The notes beneath the pieces are model-generated. The model did no database searches, was not told the origin of the DNA, and was given only the letters and a program-made list of their open reading frames with translations. Positions 37,338-49,829 of a stretch of 64,000 nucleotides of DNA are shown here, piece after piece (the first letter of the stretch is position 1; every line of letters begins with the position of its first letter). Source of the stretch: Numida meleagris (taxonomy: Eukaryota > Chordata > Aves > Galliformes > Numididae); contig NC_034414.1 in the NCBI RefSeq assembly GCF_002078875.1, positions 7,322,965-7,386,964 on the forward strand, in the 5' to 3' direction. The position numbers were made by a program, and so were the translations under genes.

Positions 37338-39276
37338 GTAAGGAGATGCTTAGCACTTGCTAATGACAGACTTCTTTCAGCTAGAAAGGGATAAACACTT
37401 ACTTATGATCATTATTTACTTCTGTTACAGTGTCAATGCCTACTATAAAACCAGGTTTCCTTGAACTGTCTAATATTAAGTATTTTGGAGTACGGTTTTT
37501 CTAGCTTTTTTGTGCCTCTTGCTCCCTCCAATTTTCAATCTCCTATATTTTTGTATTTCTTATTAAAAAAAAAAAAGGCATTTTGTACTGGGAAGACACC
37601 TGCTTTGTGTATTGGTGACAAGTCTCTTTTTCTGGTTGAACACTCATTGTTAAACAGTTACACTTTAGTTCTAGTTTGGATTTGTAGCCTTTTTCTAGAT
37701 CAAAGGAACACTTTTGTTCTGTCGTCACGTCACCTTTTGTATGTGCAGTGCTATAATCGCTTTTTGTATGAATGATTGATTTTTCTGAGTTGTGGTGGTA
37801 CCTTGGAAAAACATGTTAAATTATTAAACTGAGCTGTGATGGTAAGAGTTGAAAGCTTGATCCAGAAATGACAGGTGGCTGTTTTCTGTATTAGCATTTC
37901 TTTCTTTTGAGAATTCTTAGATGAATATTGACATTTCGCTGCAATAATATTAATTATTATTTATTTATGAAGTTAAAAGCTCCTATATCCATGAAAATGT
38001 CTCCTCTGACGTGGCAGCAGTGAACAGCCTTGAGGAAAATATTTTGTTAAGCAGCGTGTGGTCAGCTGCCAAGACACAGGAAGATTACAGATAGAAGCAG
38101 AGCGAAAATAACAAGCAATAGTAACGCTTATTGAGTGAGAGAAGTTACAGAACTAGGAAGGAAAATAAAAGTGTGGGGAAAAGAGGGAGGAAGAAGAAAA
38201 ATAATTGCAGAGATGGCAGGAATTAAAAATGTAAAAGAAAGGGGAGTGTTTAAGAGAACTTGATGTGAGATCAAATAGACGAGCAGAGGCGCATCCAAAT
38301 CTGGTATTAAGAGGTCTGCAGCTTTGTCTTCCTGTTGATCCAGCTTCTTAGATGAGGAATTGGAGTATTTCCATGACTGGATATAAAAAGCATGTTAGTC
38401 ACTGGAAAGTGTAGGAGCCCCTCCTGATGCAACAAGGCAGATTCTTCTGTTCCACGAGGGATTGCAGGCACTGTGGTGAATTCTTGCTGCCATCCAGCTG
38501 CCTGCTTCTTGGTTTAAAAAAAAGTTTCTGTAGTCCATATTAGTCTATCTTTTAGTCTATATTTTACTCTCTCTGGTGTCTTGCATTTTTCCCCCTTTAT
38601 TTTAATATTTTGAGAGACTAGTCACACACTAGTGAATTTTAATTATTTTCTTTAAACTAGGAGCAAGTTTGCCATGCTTTCACTGGTGGAAATGCAATGA
38701 TTTGATATAAAGGATTTAAGGCTGCTGAAGAAAATCTTAACTAAGTTACTGCTGTAGTTACGGATGCTGTTGACAGTTTTTATCACAAATAGGAAAAAGA
38801 GATGAGTCACAGTATTTCAAGCTGAGGAATCACTTTTCCCAAGTTATATTAAGTAGTAACTAGGATAAAAAACAATATATTTAAAAAAAAAAAAAAAAGG
38901 CTGTCTTATAGTGGTCTTCATGCAGAACTCAGGAGTTGCTCTATAGCAGTCAATATTGTATGATCAGTGTTGTAGCATTGAAAGCTTTTTCGTAGTGTCG
39001 TAGTTTCTTTACGTGCATGAATCCTTGGAAATCTTACCCTTCTCACAAGCCTCTCTTCTCTGAGAGCCAAGTGTATTTTAAAATTGAGCTTCTGTAAAAG
39101 GAATTGCATAGGAACACCATGAAATGCATAAGGTTGGATAGGGTTTATGAAACATCCCAAACTGGGAAAAGGACTTAATCCAAAGTAGTGTTAGGTTTAG
39201 AAATCCTCTAGTTCATGGGAAAAATCACAGAGAACCCATGATGATGTCATTCTGAATTTGTTTTGCTCTGTTTCAG
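37338..39276 (+). other. PPFIBP2: PPFIBP2 intron, 1.9 kb
   Basis: Contains A-runs at about 37564 and 38882 and an A/G-rich stretch near 38170-38250. Nothing else recognised. Confidence 0.7.
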
Positions 39277-39385
39277 GCTGAGATAGCCCAGCTTCAGGAG
39301 CAATTAGCTCTCAAAGATGCAGAAATAGAACGCTTACAGTGTCAGCTATCTAGGACCTCATCACATAGCGAAGTTGCAGAAAGAG
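39277..39385 (+). CDS. PPFIBP2: PPFIBP2 coding exon, coiled coil (residues 217-252)
   Basis: A 109-bp exon from TTTCAG to donor GTAAGA, starting in phase 0 and leaving one base. It encodes AEIAQLQEQLALKDAEIERL then QCQLSRTSSHSEVAER. Matches human liprin-beta-2, with a slightly shorter Ser/His-rich segment. Confidence 0.97.
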
Positions 39386-42310
39386 GTAAGAGGAGTGGAA
39401 TTCTACTGGAAGTTTCTCTACTGGGATTCTATTTATAATTTCAGAGAGCTGTTCTTGCTTAGTAGGAATATGTATTTTCATGTATACCTTCAAAATGGCT
39501 TTGAAAAATCTTGAAAGTAGCCATTTTTAAAGAAAAAAGTCCCAATAGTAGCTAAGAATAATGTTGAAATGATTTAACATCCTAAAACGTTTGTTAATGC
39601 ACATCTTTCCTTGGTTCAGGACTGTATCACAGATTTCTGTTTTAAGCCTGCATACTTGATAGAGGTGAATAACAGATAAATCAGTTTGCTTTCCCTTTGG
39701 TCTCAACCAGTGATGCCGCAGTTCTCTGAAATATCGACTCCCTAGAGCTTCTGTCAGATGTGGGCATTATGATGATAGTGAACATTTTCCTCCACAACAC
39801 TGACCCTCAGCGCAGGTCTATCTGTGTGCAGTTTACCGCAGCGTATCGGATAGCTGCGCTAACTTTTCTTGTGGATGTTACCTAATGGTTACAAATAGTG
39901 CATTTGTTTGAGAGGTGACTTCAGACGGTTTGTGCTACCTCCTTCTTAGTGCTCACCAAGAGTCTCCTTACGGGAATTACTGTAGATGCCTCTTGTCTGG
40001 AAGAGGACAGTCTGTATATTTGACTGTAGGTCATTCTGAAGCAGTGGCAGTCCTGTGAAACCTTAACATGTACCTAGCGCTGATTTTATTCACTTGCAGA
40101 GTTTGTGCATGTGAAGTACTGCATGTCTAACTAGAAGTTACTTTCTCTAACAGCAGTGTTTTGTAGACAAACCCTCCTTCTAATAGAATGTTGTATTTTT
40201 CCATGAGGTTCTCAGATAAGCAGTGATATTTCAGGGGACAGGTAGCTGTATGCCAACAAGTTGAGAGCTCAGCGCCTTTCAGCTTCTTCCTTGCTCTTCA
40301 GAGCAGTGCGTCTCGACTGGTTCATGCTGAAGATGGGTGCAGTTCTCCTTGGACTCTTCTTGGGAGAAGAGTCAAACGCTGTACAGATTTTTTTATGCTA
40401 CCCTTAAGGAAAACACTTAGACTGTATTTGAAAAGAAAGAGTATGCAGCAGTAATAATGCTTTTGAAACAAACAGTAATGATACATCAGATTTTCAGGTA
40501 GTCTTCTCAAATAAAGTAGAAAAATAATGTTCTTTCTAGTATACTGGAATGCAAATTCTAATTAAAGTGCAAACTTGATCTAATCTGTGCTTTTTTTATG
40601 TATTTTATTTGACTCCCACCATTTACCACCATAGAGGAAGTTTATAGGAGAAGGATAAAAGAAAAACGTAAGCCCTGCAATTCACTTGTGGCTTTATCTC
40701 ACTGTTCCTTCCACACAAATGATAACTCAAATGCATTCTGCAGCAGTAATTCAATCTTTGTTTACATTTGACGGTCTAATTGTAATACACATGAGAAATT
40801 GCTTTCATTGCTTGCTGCAAGCAGACAGCTACTTGCCCTATTCAGTAAGATTTCACTTCAGAAAATAAATCAAAGGCTCACTAATCAGATAGTTGGGACT
40901 TCAAACTGACATTGTCAAGGTTAACAGAGCCAACACTTCACCTTTACCTCTTTTTACAATACCTGGAAAGATGGCTTCAGTTGAAAGCCTTCTTCCTCAA
41001 AGGAAAGCATTTGAGTATTTTTTTTTTAATCAGAGCAGTAAATTAAAAAAAAATCAGTCAATAAAAATCTGTTTCCATATTTCATGTTCTTATAAATACT
41101 CTAAGTCAAGTTCACTTTGTGTATTTAGCAATACCTCGACACCAGGTCTTTTTGAAGTCTAGTGTTTATGAACTGAAATGACTAGTACTGTGATTTGTAA
41201 TGGCTTATTAAACATTTTCCAATTGCTTGCCCACTGTCTGCTGGCTTCAGTTTTTGATTTGGCTGTGTCTGTGCATGTCTTGTGTTATTAAGTGTTCCTT
41301 TTGAAAGAGAAATGTTTGCAAAGTTCCTTTACGTGTCCTAAAATGTAGTCATTACAAAGTGCATATTTTTCAGAATCGCTAGCAGAGAAAACAACTACAG
41401 TTCTTGAAAATGGTTGAGCACGTTTTATACCCAACATTTAGTTGTAGGACACTTAAAATGTTCTTTTACACTGTTGATTCTTTCCTCAGTCTGACATCAT
41501 GCCTTCCACGTCTGTTTTTCATAGTCCTCTGTGAAACAAATGGGTCTGTTCTAATGTCAAAGCATTTCTATCTCCACCGTCTGTAGTTCTTTCAGAACAG
41601 GTTGGAACTGAAGGACTTGATAAGAGTATCATGTAGAGAAAAAACGAAGGCTGTGGTCCAGCAAAGATGTGATGATGGATGACATCATTAGCAACCTTGT
41701 CAGTTTTAAGTTGCTTTGATTACAACATTTTTAATAACCTCTGAATCTATATTGTACTGCTGTCTTATGTAAGGCAATTCTGTATTAGTTCTTGATGAAC
41801 ATTTTAACTCAGTTATTTACACTGAGATGTTCAAAGAAAAAATATTTACAAATTTTCCTTATTAGAGAATATGAAAATCATTCTTGTTATTTTTCAAGTC
41901 TCAAAGAAGGCTCTTGAACTGCTTCTCATAAACTGGAGACTCTTTTCCAACATGGAACATAATTAATTTTCAGTCATGTTTAATTTTATTTCCATAAATA
42001 CAGAACAGCAAACACCCTCTCACTTTTGCAAAACAAGTTTCATTGTTTCTTATATTAATATAATATTCTTATATTTTTTATTACATGAATTTTGGAATAT
42101 GAAATAGCATTGTGTAGACTGTTACAAGCAAACCCAGCATGTTTATGTTCTGGGATGCTTTTAATATTTTAGCTTTTCAAAAGCTTTAAATTAAAAGTAA
42201 TTTACGTGGTTTGGGTTACTTGTAAGGACATAGGGTGAGTTGCAAAACAGATACCATTTAGATTAAATTTAGAAAGTATTTTTCTCATAACATTTTAAAA
42301 ACATTTTTAG
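39386..42310 (+). other. PPFIBP2: PPFIBP2 intron, 2.9 kb
   Basis: Plain AT-rich intron ending ACATTTTTAG. No feature recognised. Confidence 0.7.
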
Positions 42311-42372
42311 ATCAAGAAGTACAACGGTTGAAGATAGGAATGGAATCGTTATTGGCTGCAAATGAAGAAAAG
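42311..42372 (+). CDS. PPFIBP2: PPFIBP2 coding exon, coiled coil (residues 253-273)
   Basis: A 62-bp exon: two bases complete an Asp codon, then QEVQRLKIGMESLLAANEEK up to donor GTGAGA. Matches human QEIQRLKMGMETLLLANEDK. Confidence 0.96.
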
Positions 42373-43620
42373 GTGAGAAAATAATCTTCCCTCTATGTAA
42401 CAAAACTGAAATTATGGTTTTGAATCTCTGTAAAGAGCTGAATAACTTGCTTTCCGTAAGTGTGATAGTGCCCCAGTTTTTGGATTATCCCGAGAGACTG
42501 TGTCAGAAGGTTGATTTTTAAGTAGCAAGCATGGCTGACCTTGCTAACCTGTTGCAGAACTTGTTTGGTACATGGCATTGCTGAGAAGAGCAGAAAGCAA
42601 AGGCTGTAATGAGCAGAATCTCTTCTTCTCTGCTAGAGCAAGAAAGGCTCTAAGGCTTTCTGCTACTGGAAGGCTCTAAGGTTTGCTTATCTCAGGTAGC
42701 TCTTAGTCTTCCAAACTTGATCTGAACTGCAATGATATGCCCAGTTCAGATTATGATATAAAAAGAAAGTAAAATCTTTTAAGGAAATGTGGTCAGGTTT
42801 AAAATAAGGGACGAGAGTTTAAAAGCACACAAACAACAACAGAAAAGGTGTGGGGAGTAATAAAAGGTAGGGGAAGGAAAACTAAACCCACTGAAATAGT
42901 AAATATGGTTTTGGTTTCTCATAACCTCTATGCCGTTTGTCTGTTAATTTGGCAACTCAATTTCAAGGCCTTCAGATACCACTGACTTATTACATAAAGT
43001 GTACCTCATTTTTAGAGTATTTTTCCCCTGCTTAATTCTTGAGGAAATTGTAATTCTTGTTTTATGATAGTAAACCAAGCAATACGTTTTTTCTTTTATG
43101 GTGACATGTTCATATATGATCAATTAGACAATAATATACATCCCTAAAAACTTCCATCATTAAATGGGGGATATGGACAGAGCAATGTTAATTCTGAAGA
43201 ACATCAGTGAGACTCGTAACAGCATCTAGTTCTCAAGCACTAACAAAGCTAGAATTTACTTCTAGAAAATAAAAGATGTAGCGTCATCTCTTTCCAAGAC
43301 TGTTCCAAGTTTGCATAAGACTTTAGCATTTGAAGGGAACATAAAGTGTTGTTGTTTATGACCTAATATCTGGATATACTTACAGGGAAAGAAGGGTCAT
43401 TTGTTTGGATAATGTAGTGTTTAAATTAGTTGTCAGATGGTTTACCCATAGCCTCATGAATATTCAATACAGAGCTGTTACTTTCAGTAACGTTGCAAAA
43501 TAAAATACTCTTCCTGAAGGGAATATCTCTTGATAGCTTTTTCAGTAACTCTATGTATGGTTCCTTGTGTTATTTGGGGCAGAAAATATGCAACTAAATT
43601 TCATTTAATGCTTTTCATAG
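42373..43620 (+). other. PPFIBP2: PPFIBP2 intron, 1.2 kb
   Basis: No feature recognised. Acceptor CTTTTCATAG. Confidence 0.7.
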
Positions 43621-43696
43621 GACCGTCGAATAGAGGAGTTAACACTACTGCTAAGCCAGTACAGGAGGGTCAAGGAGATAATGATTGCAGCTCAAG
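43621..43696 (+). CDS. PPFIBP2: PPFIBP2 coding exon, end of coiled coil (residues 274-298)
   Basis: A 76-bp exon encoding DRRIEELTLLLSQYRRVKEI then MIAAQ, leaving one base at donor GTAAAG. The human counterpart is DRRIEELTGLLNQYRKVKEI. This closes the coiled-coil half of the protein. Confidence 0.96.
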
Positions 43697-45396
43697 GTAA
43701 AGTGTCTTGTGAATAATTTCCTGGTACAGAGTGTTTTAAAAACTGCATAAGTTATGACTACTATTGGTTGGCCTTTAAATATACATGTATAATACTATAC
43801 AGTTCATTATGCATACCTTTTTTATCATGTCGGAGTGTTGGAAGCGTAGAGGGAGCAACAGCATTGCTTGAGCAGGCTTGTGTGCTTTTGTGTGTAGCTG
43901 GTAGAGATTGCCTTCTTGGTTCTTAGCCTGTAGTCAATGCAAAAAAAGTAGAATCGAGGCTATCTGAGGATTTAGTTACAACACATGGAATTCAGTTTCT
44001 CTGAATTCAAAAGTCTTAACCTAAATTTTGTTCTACATCAGTTAATAGTAATTTCCTCCTTGAGCCAAATTTTGCTGCAATATATTGTTTTATATTACGT
44101 TATTAAGGATTCTGATTGATAAAGAATGATGGTTGATGAGATGACTGCTCTGGCTGTATAGCTGTGTGAACTGCTCATCCGTCAGGTCTGAAGTTCTGCA
44201 GTCCTACCTCATTATGTGTTAAGGCAATCCAAAGTCAGCACTGCTTTCCTTAAAATACTTTTCTATATACCACAACTGGGGCAGAGGCTTTGACTGCATA
44301 ACACCTACATCTATGCAACAAAGGGTTGTAGATATCACACCAAAAGGAATTATAGCAGAAAGAGTGAAAAGGACTGAGCAGGACGCTTGTGCTGACAAAG
44401 AATTTGTCGACCCAGGAACAATTAGGATAATTCATTCAAATTAGCTAAAGGTACAAGTTTAAGGTAGTCTTGCTAAATTGCATTAAATCCCTTTCTGGAA
44501 TCAGTTATTCAAAATTAAAATGACAATCATCTCCTGCAGATTAAAGTATACAGATAGGTCTTACATTTGCATGATGCGTTATTTGTATGACTATTACATA
44601 ACAAATAGCAAGTTTTTACAGTGTGAAGTGGAACTGGGAGACCTTAGCTGATGATGAACTTGAATTAATGGCATCCAACATTCAGATTTCATACACCACA
44701 GTTCAATTCATGAATGGCAGTAGTGATTAGCCACCAGCCAGCCACCTGGGAGTACTTTTCCCTTCATGTCAAGCTTTTTATACTGTGCTCATTATAGGTA
44801 ATCTGATCTCAGGTGCACTTCCATACTGTTGTGAGGACTTTTTTTCTTCTTTGTGCATGACATATTGCTGAAAAGAGTTGCACTGAGTACCATAAGTTTT
44901 GTTGCTCTTTCTCTCCTCCAAAATTTGACAATTTAAGAATAAAAACCTTGTTTCACTCTGAGATATCCAGAAAAAAACTGAGATATGTTTACATGTTTAT
45001 CCTTGAAGTGAGCATAGGACACTGCGTTATGATACAACTGACATCTAACATATGTATTTCCTATGAAGTGACATACTGTGAGAAAGAAAATGGTACCAAC
45101 TTGATCTTGCCTCAGAACATCAAATTGTAAATTAGTGTGGCTCACAAACAGCTCACCTATTCAGAGCAGAGCACAACAGACGACTGTAAGTGTTACATTT
45201 GTTGCTCAAATACAAATCAGCTTGCTTAGAAGTCAGAGCCCTAAGAAGGTGTGTAGAGTGGAGAGGCTGCTGAACTATATGCATCAGATGAAGACAAAAA
45301 GTGGAATTTAGAAACTAGTATTTAGACGGCCTAAATACAGTCCTAAATGTTGTATTTTTACCTGTTTATTTCCATTTCTACTTTTAATGCTTGCAG
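43697..45396 (+). other. PPFIBP2: PPFIBP2 intron, 1.7 kb
   Basis: No repeat or exon recognised. Ends in TTTTAATGCTTGCAG. Confidence 0.7.
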
Positions 45397-45503
45397 GCTC
45401 TTCAGACAGAATCGTCTCTGGTGGCAGTGAAGAGGAACTTGAGGCAACTTTAAGGAAGCTGAATGTTTTGAATAATCCTCAAGGAGAATTATTTAAAGCA
45501 GAG
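45397..45503 (+). CDS. PPFIBP2: PPFIBP2 coding exon, linker (residues 299-334)
   Basis: A 107-bp exon completing a Gly codon, then SSDRIVSGGSEEELEATLR and ending PQGELFKAE. The human linker is loosely similar here and ends EELFKQE, as expected for a fast-evolving disordered region. The donor GTACTT is weak. The reading frame stays open into the intron and into a CR1 copy, which is coincidental. Confidence 0.9.
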
Positions 45504-45876
45504 GTACTTAGCAAAGATGTTTTAGAAGCAGGTTCTCCAATACAAGTTGCTTGTCTTGGTCTCTCTGTCGTAGCAAAGGTAATGCAGACAAAGGGTTTGG
45601 ACCTTGCTGAATTTTTCTGCCTATCGGTAATCATAGAATCCTTAGAATTGGATGGAACTTCTAAAGGCCATCTGGTCCAACTCTGCTGCGGTGAACAGAG
45701 AGACACCCACTGCTCTGTCACGTTCCTCAGAGCCCCATCCAGCCTGGCCTGGAATGTCTCCAGGGATGGGGCTTCCACCACATCTCTGGGCAACCTGTGC
45801 CAGTGCCTCACCACCCCCACTGTAGGTTCAGAGGAAGACACTAGACTTACAGGCATGAAACTTCTATTTTGCATAG
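45504..45876 (+). other. PPFIBP2: PPFIBP2 intron, 373 bp, half of it CR1
   Basis: Short intron with weak donor GTACTT and acceptor TTTGCATAG. A CR1 fragment occupies 45629-45821, leaving about 55 bp before the acceptor. Confidence 0.85.
45629..45821 (-). mobile_element. CR1 LINE fragment, antisense, next to a splice acceptor
   Basis: AATCATAGAATCCTTAGAATT, GGATGGAACTTCTAAAGG, CATCCAGCCTGGCCTGGAAT and GGGATGGGGCTTCCACCACA are the reverse complement of a CR1 3' end. About 190 bp, 5'-truncated. Confidence 0.93.
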
Positions 45877-45938
45877 GTCTCTTCAGAATTATCACCATCT
45901 ATGCTATCTGCAGTGACGCACAAAACTACGGAAATCAG
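45877..45938 (+). CDS. PPFIBP2: PPFIBP2 coding exon, linker, with GC donor (residues 335-354)
   Basis: A 62-bp exon encoding VSSELSPSMLSAVTHKTTEI and two bases (AG) of an Arg codon. The only frame-consistent donor is AATCAG|GCAAGG at 45939, a GC-AG splice site; its AG|GCAAG form is the typical GC-donor consensus. The next exon supplies the G of AGG (Arg), giving EIRVPQKKK beside human ETRAQKKLS. Confidence 0.88.
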
Positions 45939-46409
45939 GCAAGGCCTTTCTTACTTCTTGTATGGGTTGTCTGAAGTCTACATTATTTAATCTGTTTAAG
46001 TGTTGGCATCTAGTCCTCTCTGTTCTTCCTTCCATTTAAAAAATCTTTTTAAAAGCCCTTAATGTTGCACTGTGTTTGCAGAGAGTTATTAGCATCTACT
46101 TATGCTTGTTAAGAGCTTCTAAGAAGTCATGTATGGTTCAAACTTGGTCATTGTTCCTTGTTGCCTTTCGTTGTTAGCTAAAAGTCTTCTTCATGTTTCT
46201 GACTTCATCTATGTCAGTACTATGTTTTAAACCCAGTACTATGAGTTTTAGGGTACAAATAAAACAAATCTTCTAATTGTGCATTATCTGTTAGACAAAG
46301 AAGTAATGTGATATACAACAACTGTCATATCATAGTGACATACGATGGTTGTGACGTAAACATATTATATTGTAGTTACTGTAGTCTTTTTGCCTGTTAT
46401 TATTTTAAG
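45939..46409 (+). other. PPFIBP2: GC-AG intron of PPFIBP2, 471 bp
   Basis: Starts GCAAGG instead of GT and ends TATTTTAAG. No GT near the exon end gives the right phase. No repeat seen. Confidence 0.85.
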
Positions 46410-46470
46410 GGTTCCACAGAAAAAAAAGTCAAGTAGCTTAGAAGACTTGCAGAGTGAATCCTTGGAAAAG
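46410..46470 (+). CDS. PPFIBP2: PPFIBP2 coding exon, linker (residues 355-375)
   Basis: A 61-bp exon completing Arg, then VPQKKKSSSLEDLQSESLEK. The human match is AQKKLSCSLEDLRSESVDK. The SSSLEDL block is a basic/Ser motif of the type often phosphorylated in linkers. The donor GTTGGT is weak. Confidence 0.93.
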
Positions 46471-48075
46471 GTTGGTTTATTTGTACTCAGAATTTCTAAG
46501 ATAAAAGTATTTAAGAGAAGTACAACCAGTAATGTGAATGAGGAGCCATTTTGTTGAACTGTATAAAATTTTGTTTATAGAAAAGTGTTTTTCAAATAAT
46601 TTTGACTTCCTATTTGCTAAAATGTTAAGACAACAGAACTTTAAAGTAATCAAAAAGTACTGAGAATGGGCATGCATTTTCACATAGGATTTCTTTTTGA
46701 GTGTTTGCACGTAACTACGAGTGTTACTCCCTAACTTCAACTACTGATATAAATGGCATTATTGAAGATGGTAGCAATGCTGCTTTTGTTAAACAACAGG
46801 AGCACTGTTGTTAATTCTGTGGCTTAATTTCATTCCAGAATTATGACTTTCCAATTTACAAAGTCTCCTTACGCTATGGTCCAGAGGTTTTATTTGTCAT
46901 TATATACGCTGAAACTTTTTCTACACTTAAAATTTGTGAAACAATTATTGATTGACCTTTTCTGTATCAAAACTAGGCTTAACACTAATTACGCATACTT
47001 AGTAATGCCATTTAAAAAGGATAATAACCATATTCCCTAGTAATATGATTGTTTTACTACTTCAATTTTTCTTAAATTTGTTCTTAAATGTCTAAAAATG
47101 ATAATGACCAAATAAAATGTTTGAAATTTATGTGGCACTCATTTGAGTGTGGTCACACGTAGGACAGATGGACTGACAACTAACACTTTACTCCATGTGG
47201 AATTTATGAAGGTCTGTTTTCTTTTCATAACTTTTAAATTATTTTTCTGTCTTAAGTGGAAAAAGATTTGTCTTTAGGACAAGATTAGGCTGAAATCAAA
47301 GACACGGCAGAACTGTAGCCAGTGAGTGCTATATTCATCGGGGCATTTAGATTGTGTGCCCTCATGTAGGCATGAGGCTTCTTAGTGAAACAAATGAGAC
47401 TCCCTATGCATATAAGTGATTGGCTAAATTTGATTTAGTCACCACTAAGCCAAAACTAAGGCTAAGAAGGTTTGTTTTGCTGATGCGCCACAAGACTTTG
47501 CTCCTTCCGCTGAGTCCAGTGGAACCTGTGCTAAGGGCACTGTTTCTGGAGTTGTTTTTTGCACAAGACTTAAATTTTAATTACATCCAGCAATAATAAA
47601 AATAAGATAAAACATTCTGTTGTCTGTGACCTCCCCGTGCTCATTTTTTCTATCACTTCATTTCTAGCACAGCTCTTTTTTATAGTTTCAACTGCATACA
47701 TACAGCATTGCATACGCTCTCTTTTTATGCCAGTCACTTTCATATTGTTTTAAGTGTTATGTGAATGTCATGTTCCCAGCTCAATGCAAGTCCAATGGAA
47801 ACCCTCAGAAGCCTAGAAATACTAAAATTCCTTTGATAACAACAGAACCTGAATGGGGCACAAATTCTGTAGTCTTCTGAACCTGTGTATCCAATATTAA
47901 ATACTGAATGAAAATGAGGAGATACCAGACCTTGTAACATATTGTCAATGCATTAAATAGCATCGCTATAGTAATCAAGCTACAAATGATGTTTTGTGTA
48001 TGTATATTAATACTAACATTTGTCTGTTGCTTTTTTCCATCAAACTTTGAAATTACTCTCCCTGCAACTCCGTAG
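46471..48075 (+). other. PPFIBP2: PPFIBP2 intron, 1.6 kb
   Basis: AT-rich. No exon or repeat recognised. Acceptor AACTCCGTAG. Confidence 0.7.
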
Positions 48076-48117
48076 TATGTAGATGGAAAACCAGTACAGC
48101 CTGTTGTAGAACAAGAG
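48076..48117 (+). CDS. PPFIBP2: PPFIBP2 coding exon, 42 bp (residues 376-389)
   Basis: A 14-codon phase-0 exon, YVDGKPVQPVVEQE, between CCGTAG and donor GTATAT. It aligns with human CMDGNQPFPVLEPK. Short but supported by matching position, phase and similarity. Confidence 0.85.
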
Positions 48118-49103
48118 GTATATTAACTGTAAACTCTTTTAACATTTATCTGCTGTGACGTTGTGGCTGTGTTCTCACTTCATTTTCCCTTTCAAAATGT
48201 TTGCAAAGTTCAGGCACCTGAAAAAATTTGAAAATGGGGGTAAGGATGGAAGAGTTATTTGTTTTTTAGTGGGGTTTTTTTTGTGTGGTGGTGGTGGGGT
48301 TTTTTATTCAACAAGGTTTTTGGGTATCTACGGTTGGAAGTCAGTCAGCTTCAGAAAAAATACAGTGCTAATCTTTGATAAAAGTAGTATGCAGTTTCTC
48401 TACTCATGTAATTTTTGGTACAAGCTGGGAAAGTTGCAAAACTGCAGTTGGCAAAACAGGAGCAGGGATCTGACACACGGTCCCTGAAACTGAGGAATCT
48501 GGTCTGTGATTACAGAATCACAGAAATCCCTTCTGGCCTTGAAACAGGAACAAAGAAACCAGTAGTTATGTATTATCCTGTCCCAGACAAGTTTGATCGA
48601 GATATTTCAAAACAATTAAATGACATTACTAAATAGGAGAATACTAGATGTTTCTGTGCTTATTCCAAAATACATGTTGCATGCACACCACTCCCATAAT
48701 TGGAGGTGCAGGCTCATTGCTTTTCCAAAAGAAAGACTCCTCTCTATTCCTGTAACTTTGACAGCTGTTAGATGCTTGGCTTTTTTTTGTCCAGTCATGG
48801 CTCCTACATCTTTTCATCTGAATTCAGTTGAAGTCTCAATGTGACCATTCCAAAACTGTAGACGAGTACATCTGTGAAACTTTTGGCTGCAAAAATATCT
48901 TTTTAGGCTCACAACTGTCAGATCTGTATGCAAAGTGTAATCTACCTTTGTAAAAGTTAATTCATTGTTGATTCTTTGAACGTGATTAACGGTGGTGGGC
49001 GTATGTCTGTTCTAAACTTTTAAATGACTACTGTGCCAGACTGTAAATGCAATGAGTGATTTTTTTTTTTCCCTCCTCTTAAAAAACCAAAACAAATCAA
49101 CAG
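48118..49103 (+). other. PPFIBP2: PPFIBP2 intron, 1.0 kb
   Basis: Contains T/G-rich low complexity (48260-48306). No exon recognised. Confidence 0.7.
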
Positions 49104-49248
49104 AGTAAGCCACTTGTGAAAGGCAGCAAATACCAAACTTTGCCAGGAAAACTTCCTCGAGCGACGCAGAATGGAGACCAGGGAACATACAATGAGTCAA
49201 ATTTGCCAGATGTGAATGACACTGAGGACAACAGCATCCTGGGCCTGA
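49104..49248 (+). CDS. PPFIBP2: PPFIBP2 coding exon, linker (residues 390-437)
   Basis: A 145-bp exon encoding SKPLVKGSKYQTLPGKLP, RATQNGDQGTYNESNLPD, then VNDTEDNSILGL and one base (A) before donor GTATGT. The KYQTLPGKL core matches human KYPTLPGKL; the rest of the linker is divergent. Spliced to 51142 the split codon is AGA (Arg); spliced to the 50564 microexon it is AAT (Asn). Confidence 0.93.
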
Positions 49249-49829
49249 GTATGTATCCATGCCTCTCAGAGGCAGCACGGGGGTTAAGGAAGAGGCAAAA
49301 AAGCAAACTAATATGGGAAATAGCATGCTGTGTAACCTGCTGTGTTACATGAATGGACTGTGCTGTTCAGATGATTCACGGAGGGAAGCTCTGCTCCTTT
49401 AACAGTGTATCAGTGTTTTAGATAAGCTCCCTGGAGAATAAAGGCTGGATTTACTTGAGAGCATTTTGCTTTTCCTTTTGCACCGGATGTTATAGTCTGC
49501 TGACACCAGTGACAGCGTAATGAAGAGACTTCTTGTGGGTTTTTTTGAGGGCAGTGTTCTTAAGAGTCAACAAATCTGTTACTGGAAATTGGAATTTTTG
49601 GCAATCCAAACATACAATGGCAAGAAGCATACTTTTTTGGACACTTACCATGACCTTGAGCTTGCTGATGTTTTCTTAAAAAAAACAAGAAAACAAAACA
49701 AACCACACATTTATGCTAGATTGTGCGTTAAAACAAATTTCTCCCCTGTCCTATCCCACTACGCTTTACTGTGTGACATTTTACAGTATAACCAGCATGT
49801 ACACATGTCTGGGAAAAAAACATTTGTTT

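Noticed and set aside
45387..45974. A 195-codon continuous open frame, the longest on the + strand
   Set aside because: It is a true PPFIBP2 exon (45397-45503) read on through the intron and an antisense CR1; the following real exon (45877-45938) is in a different frame. Not a separate gene.
48506..48550. CR1-like string GATTACAGAATCACAGAAATC
   Set aside because: Resembles the CR1 tail complement (ATAGAATCATAGAA) but the match is short and stops within 40 bp; too weak to call.
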